Below, piece by piece: positions 37,696-47,667 of a stretch of DNA of 64,000 nt; the stretch's first letter is position 1; each line of letters opens with the position of its first letter. Under the pieces are notes generated by a model. It did no database searches and was not told where the DNA came from. It saw nothing but the letters and a program-made list of their open reading frames with translations. A program made the position numbers and the translations under genes. This DNA comes from Saccharicrinis fermentans DSM 9555 = JCM 21142 (GTDB lineage: Bacteria; Bacteroidota; Bacteroidia; Bacteroidales; Marinilabiliaceae), in assembly GCF_000517085.1 (NCBI RefSeq), contig NZ_KI912107.1, positions 1,178,398 through 1,242,397 of the forward strand, given 5' to 3'.

Positions 37696-38856
37696 TTATT
37701 CGAACTCCAACGTAAAGGCTAATATTTCAGGTCTATTTCCTATGCGTACCGGAGGCCCCCAGGTACCATAACCTGTGCTTACATAAAAATGTGTATTTCC
37801 CTTTTGTTTATAACCTCGGCTAACTTCAAATATTTTTTGCGTAATATAACCTAAGGGCCATAATTGACCATGATGTGTGTGGCCGCTGATTTGTAAGTCT
37901 ACACCGGCTTCTTGGGCCAACTCCAGATGGAATGGTTGATGATCAAGTAATATGATTGGTTTTTGCTTGTCAAGAGGAGATAGTAATTCGCGAACGGTTT
38001 TTCGGGGTACACTGGTGAATGAGGTTTTTTCTTTATCCTCTCTACCTACCAGGTAAAAGCAGCTATCTAAAAAGACGGTTTCATCTCGAAGTATGTTTAT
38101 ACCATGACTTTCAAGATATTGAACGGCTTCTTCTGCTCCACCAATATATTCATGGTTTCCGGTAGAAGCATATACACCCAATGGAGCTTTTAGGTGTAAT
38201 AGGTTTTTACCTAAGTTTTGCTCAATAACAGGTTTGACATCTTCATCGACCACATCTCCTGCAAACAAAATAATGTCGGGCTTTAATGAATTGATGGTGT
38301 TTACTAATTTAGCCGTTTTTCTTGGGCCAATGATGGTTCCTAAGTGAATGTCCGATGCAGCTACGATCTTAAGTGTTTTTCGCTCACCTCCCGCTTTGTG
38401 TATGTGAATTGTTTTTTTTACAATTTTAGGTGTCCATGCGTTTATATGTCCCAGTAAAACAGTCACCACCACCAAGGCACTTGCGACATAGGTGGTGATG
38501 AGTTTTATGTGGGTATAATTACTGCTTAGCTTGTCAGGCATAAAATGAAACAACATATTACTCCATCTAAATAAGTCCAGGGTAAAAATAATTAAGACAA
38601 AATAGAGCATTCCGGCAAACCAAAAGGCGCCACTCCAATGAATAAAGGAAGAAATGGGAGAATACCATATTTTTTCTAAGAAACGACCAGCGGGATAGGC
38701 TAGTGTGAGGAATAACATGATTCCTCGTAAATAGGGAAGGAGTTGGGGCATTGCCCCTAATCCCTGAACGCCTCTTTTGTATATATAAAAGTTGACCAAA
38801 AAATGAATTCCCAATATTATTCCAAAGAAGATTAAAAAACGCATATTCTTATTCAT
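37696..38856 (-). CDS. Membrane-anchored metallophosphoesterase
   Basis: The protein has four to five hydrophobic helices in its first 150 residues. A calcineurin-like phosphoesterase domain follows with all metal-binding motifs: ASDIHLG, GDVVDE, GNHEY and GHTHHGQ. It resembles YaeI/YkuE-type lipid-linked phosphoesterases that face the cell surface. I chose the Met at 38856 (MNKNMRFLIFFG), which gives a normal membrane start; the longer frame to 38901 adds a charged tail. It could act on a lipid A or isoprenoid pyrophosphate substrate; this is family knowledge, not shown here. Confidence 0.85.
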   Translation of the reverse strand: MNKNMRFLIFFGIILGIHFLVNFYIYKRGVQGLGAMPQLLPYLRGIMLFLTLAYPAGRFLEKIWYSPISSFIHWSGAFWFAGMLYFVLIIFTLDLFRWSNMLFHFMPDKLSSNYTHIKLITTYVASALVVVTVLLGHINAWTPKIVKKTIHIHKAGGERKTLKIVAASDIHLGTIIGPRKTAKLVNTINSLKPDIILFAGDVVDEDVKPVIEQNLGKNLLHLKAPLGVYASTGNHEYIGGAEEAVQYLESHGINILRDETVFLDSCFYLVGREDKEKTSFTSVPRKTVRELLSPLDKQKPIILLDHQPFHLELAQEAGVDLQISGHTHHGQLWPLGYITQKIFEVSRGYKQKGNTHFYVSTGYGTWGPPVRIGNRPEILAFTLEFE

Positions 38857-38936
38857 TGTAAAGTGTCTATTTCTGCCTTCGTAATTTTTAGTGGAAAGCA
38901 TGTATTGTGAACCGAAAAGTAAAGAAAATGTTTATT

Positions 38937-41021
38937 TTACTTTAGGTACGTGTCGAGCCATCTAAAAAACTCCCTGTGCCAAAGAATACCGTTTTGTGGC
39001 GACAGCACCCAATGACTTTCTTCTGGAAAATACAGAAAACGAGCTGGAATATCTCTTAATTTGGCTGTGTTATAGGCGCCCATACCTTGGGTATATGGTA
39101 TTCTAAAATCTTTTTGTCCATGGATAACAAGGATAGGGGTATCCCAATTAGCCACAAACTTATGGGGTGAATTGGCATAGGTGTTTTGGGCTATTTTGTT
39201 ATCTTTTTCCCAATAAGGGCCTTTCATATCGAAGTTTACAAAAAACATCTCTTCTGTGGTGGAGTACATTTGTTCAAAGTTGAATATTCCGCAATGTGCC
39301 ACAAATGCTTTAAAACGTTTGTTATGATTTCCGGCCAACCAGTAAACAGAGAAACCTCCATAGCTGGCACCAATGGCTCCCAATCGATCTTGATCTACAT
39401 AAGGTTCTTTGGCCATAACATCAATGGCAGTAAGGTAGTCTTTCATGTTTTGTCCGCCATAATCACCGCTTATTTGTTCATTCCATTCTTGTCCAAATCC
39501 AGGTAGTCCATGTCTGTTAGGGGCAACTACAATATATCCTTGTGCTGCCATTAATTGAAAATTCCATCGTAAGCTCCAAAATTGACTAATGGTACTTTGA
39601 GGTCCTCCTTGACAATATAGCAAGGTGGGGTACTTTTTATTCGCATCAAAGTCTGGAGGATAGATGATCCAGGTTTGCATTTGCTTTTTGTCGGTGGTCT
39701 CGATCCATCGACTTTCTACCTGACCCATTTTTAGTTGCGATAGCACCTCTTTGTTGACAAACGATAATTCTTGCTCCTCACCTGTTTGTGTGTTGATGGA
39801 ATATATTTCGGTGGGGTGGTTCATGGTGGTTTTTGTGGCGATGACCTGATGCTGCATGGGCATGACAGAGGTGTAATTCTGACGGCCTTTTGTAATTTGA
39901 TTTATCAGACCCGAAGAAAGATCCACCTGATATATCTGGAACGGTCCCTCGTGATTGCTGGTAAACCAAATTTTGTCACTTTCTTCAGACCAGCTCAGAG
40001 TGCCCACATTTTGATCGAAATCAAGTGTCAAATCTTTTTTCTTTCCAGAACGGAGGTCCAGTAGAAATAAACGGTTTTTATCTGCTTCGTATCCGTCTCT
40101 TTCCATGCTTTCCCATGCCATATATTTGCCATCGGGTGAAAAGGTGGGGTTTAAATCATAACCAACCATTCCTTTGGTTAGATTGGTAGTGGAATTGTCT
40201 TCAATATTATATAAATAAATATCCGCATTGGTGGAAAGGGCATAGTCCTTACCGGATAGTTTTTTACATGAATAGGCAATTTTTTTAGAATCTATTGACC
40301 AGTTGATTTGTTCTATTCCGCCAAAGGGATTCAAAGGGGAGTCAAATCTTTCGTTTTTCATGATATCAATGTAATTGTTACTTATCATGCCTTCTTCTGT
40401 TGCTGCGATAAATATATGGCTATAAGCTCCATCTTCCCAACTGTCCCAATGACGGTACATTAGGTCGTTTTCAATTCTCGCATCTGCCAAGGGAAGGTCG
40501 GGATATAAATCATGAATGTCTTTATCTAGTGGAACGGATGCTGTGAAAGCCAGGTGTTTCATGTCTGGAGAGTACAGATAGTTAGTGATCCCTCCCTTAA
40601 TATTGGTCACCTGTTTCTTATGAGATGCATTCAGATCCATCTCCCATAACTGCACCGATCCTGATTCAGATGAAAGAAAATTAATTTTACTTCCATCCGG
40701 ACTGAATTTCACACTTGTTTCATTTATTGCGGAATTTGTTAGTTGTGTTGTTTTGCCAGATTTAAGTGTGATCTTGTAAATGTCTGTATATGATTTGTTT
40801 TCTTTTATATTGGTATAGGCCACCGTATATAGCACTTCTTCTTTATCTGGTGATAAGGAAACATTACCGACCCTGCCTAACTGCCATATGAGTTCAGGTG
40901 TGAGTTTGTCGCTATATAGTTTTATTCCTTTGTTTGTAAAGCCACTTTCAGTCGAGGATTGTGGACTGTTGCAAGCGCACAAAATAATCAATAGCATTAA
41001 TGTTACGTGTATAAGTTTCAT
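38937..41021 (-). CDS. S9-family peptidase lipoprotein (acylaminoacyl/dipeptidyl peptidase type)
   Basis: A 694-residue serine peptidase with a lipoprotein signal (MKLIHVTLMLLIILCAC, lipobox LCAC). An N-terminal beta-propeller of PD40-like repeats (about residues 40-400: SPDGSKINFLSSESG, SPDGKYMAWES) precedes an alpha/beta-hydrolase domain (about 440-694). The nucleophile is the Ser of GASYGGF, the Asp lies in HGQKDFRIPY, and the His in PEESHWV. It probably releases dipeptides or oligopeptides in the periplasm or at the outer membrane. It stands alone on the minus strand. Confidence 0.9.
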   Translation of the reverse strand: MKLIHVTLMLLIILCACNSPQSSTESGFTNKGIKLYSDKLTPELIWQLGRVGNVSLSPDKEEVLYTVAYTNIKENKSYTDIYKITLKSGKTTQLTNSAINETSVKFSPDGSKINFLSSESGSVQLWEMDLNASHKKQVTNIKGGITNYLYSPDMKHLAFTASVPLDKDIHDLYPDLPLADARIENDLMYRHWDSWEDGAYSHIFIAATEEGMISNNYIDIMKNERFDSPLNPFGGIEQINWSIDSKKIAYSCKKLSGKDYALSTNADIYLYNIEDNSTTNLTKGMVGYDLNPTFSPDGKYMAWESMERDGYEADKNRLFLLDLRSGKKKDLTLDFDQNVGTLSWSEESDKIWFTSNHEGPFQIYQVDLSSGLINQITKGRQNYTSVMPMQHQVIATKTTMNHPTEIYSINTQTGEEQELSFVNKEVLSQLKMGQVESRWIETTDKKQMQTWIIYPPDFDANKKYPTLLYCQGGPQSTISQFWSLRWNFQLMAAQGYIVVAPNRHGLPGFGQEWNEQISGDYGGQNMKDYLTAIDVMAKEPYVDQDRLGAIGASYGGFSVYWLAGNHNKRFKAFVAHCGIFNFEQMYSTTEEMFFVNFDMKGPYWEKDNKIAQNTYANSPHKFVANWDTPILVIHGQKDFRIPYTQGMGAYNTAKLRDIPARFLYFPEESHWVLSPQNGILWHREFFRWLDTYLK

Positions 41022-41317
41022 AGGTAAATATTTTGTATTTATATGGAGTGAGAATTAAATCAGAAAAATGCACTAGAAAATTTATTGCGATGTTCTAATG
41101 CTTCTTGCAGATTAAATGAAGCGCAATTTAAAACCTGTTTTAGAAAGTTCCAAATATTCAGCTTCAGAGAATTTCCTAGGGGATGCATTCATATCTATCT
41201 GTCGAAAGAAAGTGGATCATGTTTCTGTTCAGACTGATTGTTATATTTATGATGGATATTGAGATATTTGTCTGTTGTGTTGTTATACCGAATTTAAGTG
41301 TGACCAAGTAAAAGAAG
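41022..41317. other. Intergenic region with a doubtful 48-codon ORF
   Basis: This spacer separates two minus-strand genes. The only ORF of note is on the plus strand at 41116-41262 (MKRNLKPVLESSKY..., 48 codons); it has plausible residues but no promoter or relatives I know. I do not call it a gene. Confidence 0.3.
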
Positions 41318-41710
41318 CTATAAACTTATGTGATTTTTATTGTAAAACAACTGCATATCATTTTCACTAAGGTCCACCTCCTCTAGAATAGATCTTCCAT
41401 TGGGGAAGTGCTTGCAGGTCCATTGCCAATCTTCGATAATTCTAATTTTTCCATTGGACATTATTTCGGGGGTAGAAACGCAAATGCCTGTAATTAATTC
41501 ATTTTTTATGTTGGTATGGTAGTATTGCATTTGTAGATTACCCCATTTATCCGCACTGGCCTCCACAAAACCGAGTTTAATATAACCTCCTTTGTAGGTG
41601 GCGCTAACTCTATTTCCGCTTTGTTTGTAAAAATATATGGTTTCTTCAGTGGTGTCTCCACTGCTTGAATTACTTATCGTAACAAATGTTTTGTTGTTGT
41701 AATTAATCAT
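41318..41710 (-). CDS. Conserved hypothetical protein, DUF-type beta-rich
   Basis: A 130-residue soluble protein, beta-rich, starting NNKTFVTISNSSSGDTTEET. Relatives found in Bacteroidota and Bacillota are often labelled N-acetylglutamate synthase, but nothing here looks like a GNAT or amino-acid kinase fold, so I treat that name as a misannotation. It has repeated hairpin-like segments (IYFYKQSGNRVSATYKGGYI; IRIIEDWQWTCK) that suggest a small beta-barrel of the lipocalin/avidin kind. It has no signal peptide and is monocistronic. Confidence 0.6.
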   Translation of the reverse strand: MINYNNKTFVTISNSSSGDTTEETIYFYKQSGNRVSATYKGGYIKLGFVEASADKWGNLQMQYYHTNIKNELITGICVSTPEIMSNGKIRIIEDWQWTCKHFPNGRSILEEVDLSENDMQLFYNKNHISL

Positions 41711-41863
41711 GGGTAACAGTTTGGTAAAATGTCACTGGCAATTTATCAGTTTTTACCAAATAATAAAAGAAAAAACAGTAGAAATATATTTATAAGAATA
41801 ATATTTATTTACTATAGCCCCATGAATTATGGACGAATATATAAGTTATGAGGTGTTAAAAAA

Positions 41864-42760
41864 TTATAGGTTCATTTTATGTCTTTTTTTTTCCAAAATT
41901 AGGGAATAAACATAGATGGCAATGGCTAGCCAGATAATAGCAAAAGATACGACATGGCTTAGTTTGAAAGGCTCATGATATATAAAGATGCCAATGAGTA
42001 ACATGATGGTGGGTGCCAGGTATTGAAAAAATCCAACGGTGGTTAGATTTACTATTTTTGCTCCTTTTGTAAACCAGTATAAGGGCATGATGGTAATGAT
42101 GCCGGTGCCTATGAGTAGAAGAGTTGAAGGGAACTCAAAAATAGATGATGAAATAGTATTTGTTAACCAAAGGTATGCTTGATATGTAATGGCGAAAGGT
42201 AAAAGGATAGTGGTTTCAAAGGCCAGGGATGGCAGGGTATCTACTTTGGTTGTTTTTTTGATCAAACCATAAAATCCAAAAGAAAATGCCAGAAGAAGTG
42301 AGATGTAAGGAAACTCTCCAACTTTTAAAGTGAGAAACAAAATAGAGCCGGAAACCATGATTAAAGCCAACGTTTTCATTTTCGTTAGTCTTTCTTTTAA
42401 AACAGTAATTCCTAAGAACATATTTACCAGAGGGGTCATGTAATACCCCAGTCCCGCTTGAACAATTTTATCGGTATTGACTGCATAAATAAATACTCCC
42501 CAATTGATACCAATTAGGAGAGAAGTCGTTAAAAGAGAATAACGATTTCTCTTGTTTTTCCATATGCTATTAAACTGGTTGTTATTTGTAACAGTTAAAT
42601 AAATGGTTAGTATAATAAAGGACCAGATTACTCTATGCGATAAAAGTTCCCATTCTCCAATGTTCTTGAGTAATTTCCAATATATGGCCAGTACTCCCCA
42701 CATTAAAAACGCTTGAAGTACATATAAATAACCTTTGATGCTTTGATGTTCTTTTTTCAT
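41864..42760 (-). CDS. rarD: EamA/DMT transporter RarD
   Basis: A 298-residue inner-membrane protein with ten predicted helices in two EamA halves. The RarD signatures include GYLYVLQAFLMWGVLAIYWKLL, SHRVIWSF, and NWGVFIYAVNTDKIVQAGLGYY. RarD is a putative permease of the drug/metabolite superfamily whose substrate is not settled. The gene is isolated from its upstream neighbour by a strong terminator at 42764-42792, so it should have its own promoter, which must overlap that short region. Confidence 0.88.
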   Translation of the reverse strand: MKKEHQSIKGYLYVLQAFLMWGVLAIYWKLLKNIGEWELLSHRVIWSFIILTIYLTVTNNNQFNSIWKNKRNRYSLLTTSLLIGINWGVFIYAVNTDKIVQAGLGYYMTPLVNMFLGITVLKERLTKMKTLALIMVSGSILFLTLKVGEFPYISLLLAFSFGFYGLIKKTTKVDTLPSLAFETTILLPFAITYQAYLWLTNTISSSIFEFPSTLLLIGTGIITIMPLYWFTKGAKIVNLTTVGFFQYLAPTIMLLIGIFIYHEPFKLSHVVSFAIIWLAIAIYVYSLILEKKRHKMNL

Positions 42761-42763
42761 GGT

Positions 42764-42792
42764 AAAAAAAAAGCCGGGTTTTAACCCGGCCC
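42764..42792 (-). terminator. Terminator downstream of recA
   Basis: Read on the minus strand, GCCGGGTT-(AA)-AACCCGGC is followed by a run of nine T residues. It lies 250 bp after the recA stop and right before the rarD start. The 250 bases in between (42793-43042) form an unusually long recA 3' region in which I find no convincing gene. Confidence 0.75.
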
Positions 42793-43042
42793 GTCTATTA
42801 TTAAAGAGTTAATATGCATTTGTATCAAGACTTATATTTAAATATAAGTTGGATGACAACAGATGACGTCTATGCTATCTTAATTAGTGGCTGCAAGAAA
42901 ACTACTGTTTTTTCTGTCTTTGATAAGAAAGCTTCAAAGACAAGGCTTTCGATATTTTTGAAACCAAGGAGTTTACTGATTGTAAATGACTGTTTCAAAA
43001 ATGAGAATAACGCAGTATTTGGAGTTTTCTTGCAAAGACTAA

Positions 43043-44050
43043 TTATTTTTTACTACTGGCCTCTATAATCTTTTGTTCCAGTTCGTCCATTAGTTCCGGA
43101 TTATCTTTGATAACTCCCTTCACAGCTTCTCTTCCTTGTCCTAATTTAGTTTCGCCATAACTAAACCACGAGCCACTTTTTTTAATGATTTCCAGATCAA
43201 CACCCAGGTCAAGAACTTCACCAACTTTAGAAATACCCTCACCATACATGATGTCGAATTCTGCTTTTCTAAATGGAGGAGCTACCTTGTTTTTCACCAC
43301 TTTTACCCTTGTGTGGTTACCAATCACATCTTCTCCGTCTTTAATTTGGGAGGCCCTGCGGATATCAATCCTTATGGAAGCATAAAACTTAAGTGCATTT
43401 CCACCGGTTGTTGTCTCAGGGTTGCCGAACATAACCCCAATTTTTTCTCTTAACTGGTTAATGAATATGCAACAAGTATTGGTTTTGTTAATGGTTGATG
43501 TCAGTTTTCTTAAAGCTTGTGACATTAGTCTTGCCTGAAGTCCCATTCGTGAGTCTCCCATTTCTCCTTCAATTTCAGCTTTAGGTGTTAGGGCTGCTAC
43601 CGAGTCTACTACAATGATATCTATTGCAGAAGAACGAATAAGTTGATCGGCAATTTCCAAGGCCTGTTCACCGTTATCTGGCTGAGAAATCAACAAGTTT
43701 TCTATATCAACGCCTAATTTTTCTGCGTAGAAACGATCGAAGGCATGTTCTGCATCAATAAAGGCTGCAATACCTCCTGCTTTTTGAGCTTCGGCAATGG
43801 CATGTATGGCCAATGTTGTTTTACCAGATGATTCGGGACCGTATATTTCGATTACTCTCCCTTTGGGAAAACCACCAACACCCATAGCCATGTCCAACGA
43901 CAATGAACCTGTTGATATAACAGGAATATCAACAATGGCATTTTCACCCATTTTCATGATTGTTCCTTTACCATAGGCTTTATCTATTTTGTCCATGGTA
44001 AGTTGCAGTGCTTTTAATTTTTCCTTGTTAACTTCTTGTTTATCTGCCAT
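43043..44050 (-). CDS. recA: RecA recombinase
   Basis: The strand-exchange and SOS-coprotease protein. Walker A GPESSGKT is at residues 71-78. Walker B ([12 protein letters not shown]), the [15 protein letters not shown] loop, and the L2/DNA-binding region ([29 protein letters not shown]) follow. The 335-residue length is normal, ending in an acidic tail ([14 protein letters not shown]). It lies 9 bp after bcp and is probably cotranscribed with it from the promoter at 44548-44555. I saw no LexA-like palindrome in the short upstream gap. Confidence 0.97.
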   Translation of the reverse strand: MADKQEVNKEKLKALQLTMDKIDKAYGKGTIMKMGENAIVDIPVISTGSLSLDMAMGVGGFPKGRVIEIYGPESSGKTTLAIHAIAEAQKAGGIAAFIDAEHAFDRFYAEKLGVDIENLLISQPDNGEQALEIADQLIRSSAIDIIVVDSVAALTPKAEIEGEMGDSRMGLQARLMSQALRKLTSTINKTNTCCIFINQLREKIGVMFGNPETTTGGNALKFYASIRIDIRRASQIKDGEDVIGNHTRVKVVKNKVAPPFRKAEFDIMYGEGISKVGEVLDLGVDLEIIKKSGSWFSYGETKLGQGREAVKGVIKDNPELMDELEQKIIEASSKK

Positions 44051-44059
44051 ATTTATCTT

Positions 44060-44527
44060 TTAAATTAATTCCAGTTCTTTGTATATTTGTTGGGTATGAT
44101 CTTTTGTCTTTACCTTTTTTATGATCTTTTCAATAATGCCTTCTTCATTGATTATAAAAGTAGTTCTTAGAACACCCATGTATTCTTTTCCGTATAGTTT
44201 TTTTAAGCCCCATGCATTATATAACTCCAGTATTTCTTTTTGAGTATCTGCAATAAGGTTAAATTGCAAATTGTGCTTGGCTATAAATTTTAAATGTGAG
44301 GCTGTACTGTCAGGACTTATACCAATTACTTCAAATCCTTTTTGACTAAGTTCACCATAGTTATCATTTAAATTACAGGACTCAGCTGTACAACCTGGTG
44401 TGTTGTCTTTGGGGTAAAAATAGAGAATTACTTTTTTGCCCGCAAAATCACTTAATGAAATTAATTGATTGTCTTGGTTTATTCCGGTAAAAGCGGGAGC
44501 TTTATCCCCTTCCTTTAAAATATCCAT
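44060..44527 (-). CDS. bcp: Thioredoxin-dependent thiol peroxidase (Bcp/PrxQ)
   Basis: A 155-residue peroxiredoxin of the PrxQ type that reduces hydroperoxides using thioredoxin. The peroxidatic Cys is C46 and the resolving Cys is C51 in TPGCTAESCN, the spacing of E. coli BCP (C45/C50). The FYPKDNTPGC and GVLRTTFIINEEGII regions are typical. It precedes recA by 9 bp; the pairing of a peroxidase with recA in one transcript links oxidant defence with DNA repair. Confidence 0.94.
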   Translation of the reverse strand: MDILKEGDKAPAFTGINQDNQLISLSDFAGKKVILYFYPKDNTPGCTAESCNLNDNYGELSQKGFEVIGISPDSTASHLKFIAKHNLQFNLIADTQKEILELYNAWGLKKLYGKEYMGVLRTTFIINEEGIIEKIIKKVKTKDHTQQIYKELELI

Positions 44528-44547
44528 GCTTTTGAATTTAAGATTAC

Positions 44548-44555
44548 AAATATAT
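44548..44555 (-). promoter_or_regulatory. Promoter of the bcp-recA operon
   Basis: On the minus strand TATATTTG matches the TAnnTTTG -7 box. It lies about 20 bases before the bcp start codon, giving a very short leader. The -33 region is T-rich but lacks a clear TTTG. Confidence 0.5.
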
Positions 44556-44805
44556 TCCTTAAAAACTATTAATAAACGGTATGGTTCAAAAGAGTTATCA
44601 ACAAGTCGTTAAGAAAGAATAAATATATGCAGATTGTCTTAAAAATAATAATTGATTTTTAGAAGGAATGTCATTGGAGATGGCGGAATAACGATTGTGT
44701 GCAGACATATGTAATTTTATGAAATACCTTTGTCCCTGTTAGGTATTTGATCTTATATTTATAATTTTGACGATGATTTGTTTTTCAAAAGTTTTAAGAG
44801 AAGTT

Positions 44806-47313
44806 ATGATTAAATATTTAAGCACATTTTTATTTTGGCTATTGGTCGTTGTAATGGGAAATTTTTCTTCAGTACTGGCGCAAGAGTCTGTATATACACC
44901 AAAAAAAGGCTTGGAATATATTAAGAATGAAGATTTTAAAAATGCACAATTAGTATATGCTCATTTACTGAAAAAATATCCTAAAGATGCAGCATATAAT
45001 TATTATATGGGTATCTGCTTATTAAATAACAAGGGGGACTTATCTCAGGCTGTAAAAATGTTGAATTTTGCCCAAATTAAAAGGGTAAGTAATAAAGTTA
45101 GTTATTACTTAGGTAGGGCGCATCAGTTGTCTTTTCGTTTTGAGGAAGCCATACATAATTATGAAAAGTTTTTAAAAAGTAAGTCGTCGGATAGTGAGAA
45201 GAATGAGAAGGCTAACTATTATCTGGAACAATGCAGAGATAGTAGAAGGATTTCAACAAAGATTTATGAGTTAAGCGTATTGGATAGGTCATCAGTGCCA
45301 AGAGAAGACATTTTGGAGATGTATTCTCCTGCTAAGGATGTGGGGCGATTTTATAAAAATGGTGATTTCTTCGAATCAGGAGTTAATCCGAACCATATTC
45401 TTTTTGAAACAGAACGTGGTGATGTGGTCTACTTTTCCATGGCTCAAAGTTCGGAAGATACTATGAGTATTTATAAAATTCAGAAATTATTGGATGGATG
45501 GGGAGATAGTGAAATTGTAGGAGAGCCTGTTAGTTCCGCTTATAATGACGCTTATCCCTTTATGGCTTCCGACGGATTAACATTTTATTTTGCCTCGGAT
45601 AGACCCGGTGGTTTTGGAGGTTTTGATATTTATAAGGTTTATTACGATAATGAAATGCAGGGGTTTTTGGATCCCATTAATATGGGCGTTCCTTTTAATT
45701 CACCCGAGGATGACTTTTTGTTTGTTTCGGACGAGTTTAATGAAGTGGCTTGGTTTTCTTCGAATCGAGAAACCACAGGAGATACTGTTATGGTTTATAA
45801 AGTAAAATGGGATGGAAGCCAGGTGCGAAACATGGTAGATGATCCTATTCAAATAATTGAATCGGCTCGCCTAAAATTAGATAGTGATCAGTCTGATGAG
45901 TATGGCAATGGGCGGCGATCAAGAACTAACAAAGGGGAGAGAGATGAGTCGAAAAAGCAAGGCTTGTTCCGTTTTGATATCAATGATACGCTTCAATATG
46001 TTGATTTCGATAATTTTTTAAATCCTGAAGCTCTTTCTTTGTTCAAAGCTGGATATATGATGGATCAACAAAGAGATAGTTTGGCTTTTTTAATGAAAAG
46101 TAGAAGGGCTGATTTTGAACGAGTGAGCAATGAGTCGGATAGGAATAAAATTGTGAATGAGATTTTGAATTTGGAGAATAGGGTATACAAGCTAGATGAT
46201 CAAATTCAAGAAAAGTACTTATTGTCGAGACAAAAAGAATTAAATGAGATTCAAGATAGAATAAAACAAGGAAATTATGAAGGATTGGGAGGTAGGAGTG
46301 ATGAGTCTACTACATTGAACTTTGATGGTGTTTTTGTTCCTGAAAAATATAGCTTTCATATTAGTGATGAATTTGAGAGGCATTATGCGAAGCGGGCAGA
46401 TATGTATAAAAGCTTGTTTTCAGAAAATGACATAGCTAGCTTGCGTTATGCTGATTCGCTGTATGTTTGGGCTAATATTTTAAATTTAGAATCAGCATGT
46501 CTTTTGGAGCATTCAACACAAGTACAGGACTCTGAACCCATGAAGCTGGGAAATATATTGAAAAAGGAAGATAGTTTAGGAGATGACGAGGTCGGAAAAA
46601 CAGCTCAGATGATGAAAGAGTCCAAGGAATTGAAGATTCTTTCTAATCGTATTTATCATAAGGCTCTGGATAAAAAATACCCTATTTATTATCTCAAATT
46701 AAAAGATATATCGCGCAATTTAAATGATGCAAACAGTAAAAATATTTTGGTGTTGTCGCAACAGGGAAATGCGTATTTTAGAGAGGCAAAAGGTATTTTA
46801 AATGGCCCCGAAGGACTAAATTTTGAGTCGTACGAAAGGGCTGGTACCATAAAAAAAGCTGGTGTTGAGAAACAGGAACAGGCATTGTACTTATATAGTG
46901 ATACAGACAATGAAAGGGTGGATGAGATTAAGAAAGAGCCTCGGGGGGTCATACAAAAATCATATAGCGAAATTCATAGGGGAGAGGTTTCTGAGAAGAA
47001 AGATAAAGAACCAGCGCTAGCCCCAGAGGTAGATGTGGTTCCTGAAAAGGTAGTGAAAGCCACCGAAGAGGAGGTTTTTAAAATTCAGATTGGTGTTTTT
47101 AGAAATCCTCCTAAGCAAGAAGCATTGGATAAAATACCGGAGGTGTCTAAAGTAGAGTTGGTAGGGAGAGGTTTGACAAAGTATTTTTCAGGAAGTTATG
47201 ATTCGTATGAAGAAGCGCAAAAAGTGATACCGGAAATTATTGATGCCGGCTTTACAGGCGCATTTGTTGTTTACTTTAAAGGAGGTAAGCAAAGTTCAAT
47301 GCCACAAAAATAA
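44806..47313 (+). CDS. Large secreted TPR/PD40/SPOR protein
   Basis: An 836-residue exported protein (MIKYLSTFLFWLLVVVMGNF..., cleavage after VLAQ). I chose 44806 over the TTG at 44767 because it leaves a clean signal peptide. TPR helices cover residues about 25-130 (GLEYIKNEDFKNAQLVYAHL). PD40 propeller motifs appear at about 230-340 (YPFMASDGLTFYFASDRPGG; GFDIYKVYYD). A long, charged, probably helical region follows (about 360-740), and a SPOR domain ends the protein (about 755-830; FKIQIGVFRNPP, FSGSYDSYEEAQK). Such a design would bridge surface complexes and the cell wall. It parallels the surface cassette at 16-31 kb but lies far from it. Confidence 0.8.
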   Translation: MIKYLSTFLFWLLVVVMGNFSSVLAQESVYTPKKGLEYIKNEDFKNAQLVYAHLLKKYPKDAAYNYYMGICLLNNKGDLSQAVKMLNFAQIKRVSNKVSYYLGRAHQLSFRFEEAIHNYEKFLKSKSSDSEKNEKANYYLEQCRDSRRISTKIYELSVLDRSSVPREDILEMYSPAKDVGRFYKNGDFFESGVNPNHILFETERGDVVYFSMAQSSEDTMSIYKIQKLLDGWGDSEIVGEPVSSAYNDAYPFMASDGLTFYFASDRPGGFGGFDIYKVYYDNEMQGFLDPINMGVPFNSPEDDFLFVSDEFNEVAWFSSNRETTGDTVMVYKVKWDGSQVRNMVDDPIQIIESARLKLDSDQSDEYGNGRRSRTNKGERDESKKQGLFRFDINDTLQYVDFDNFLNPEALSLFKAGYMMDQQRDSLAFLMKSRRADFERVSNESDRNKIVNEILNLENRVYKLDDQIQEKYLLSRQKELNEIQDRIKQGNYEGLGGRSDESTTLNFDGVFVPEKYSFHISDEFERHYAKRADMYKSLFSENDIASLRYADSLYVWANILNLESACLLEHSTQVQDSEPMKLGNILKKEDSLGDDEVGKTAQMMKESKELKILSNRIYHKALDKKYPIYYLKLKDISRNLNDANSKNILVLSQQGNAYFREAKGILNGPEGLNFESYERAGTIKKAGVEKQEQALYLYSDTDNERVDEIKKEPRGVIQKSYSEIHRGEVSEKKDKEPALAPEVDVVPEKVVKATEEEVFKIQIGVFRNPPKQEALDKIPEVSKVELVGRGLTKYFSGSYDSYEEAQKVIPEIIDAGFTGAFVVYFKGGKQSSMPQK

Positions 47314-47385
47314 TATACCGAATAATTTTAATTAAGATGGCTTTTTAATTAAAAAGTGCTATTTTGTAACATAAATTTATAGCAG

Positions 47386-47661
47386 ATGGTAGCTTTTAGT
47401 AAAAAATGGAAAAAAGATGAGCTGGACAAAAGTACTGGAAAACAAAAAATGCTCATTTTACACAATGATAGTGTGAATTCTTTCGATTACGTAATTAAAA
47501 CATTATGTGAGGTTTGTGACCATGATACTATCCAAGCCGAGCAATGTGCTTTTTTAACCCATTTCAAAGGTCAGTGTGAAATTGCGGTGGGAGAAGTTGC
47601 TGATTTAGTCCCATTGAAAAATAAGTTGTTAAATAAAAATCTGATCGTATCTATTCATTAA
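47386..47661 (+). CDS. clpS: ATP-dependent Clp protease adaptor ClpS
   Basis: A 91-residue adaptor that delivers N-degron substrates to ClpA(P). The Asn/Asp substrate-binding lip is visible in LHNDSVNSFDYVI; HFKGQCEIAVGE and the Bacteroidota-type ending LIVSIH follow. The length is that of the family. It stands 6 bp before nfeD and 72 bp after the large SPOR protein. An AT-rich hairpin (TTTTAATTAA ... TTTAATTAAAA, about 47325-47355) in that gap may end the previous transcript. Confidence 0.9.
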   Translation: MVAFSKKWKKDELDKSTGKQKMLILHNDSVNSFDYVIKTLCEVCDHDTIQAEQCAFLTHFKGQCEIAVGEVADLVPLKNKLLNKNLIVSIH

Positions 47662-47667
47662 CTGTTT

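Noticed and set aside
41116-41262. 48-codon plus-strand ORF between two minus-strand genes
   Set aside because: No promoter, no domain and no known relative; recorded only in the intergenic entry.
42814-43068. 84-codon plus-strand ORF between rarD and recA
   Set aside because: It runs into the end of recA on the opposite strand, has no promoter or family features, and lies within the recA 3' region.
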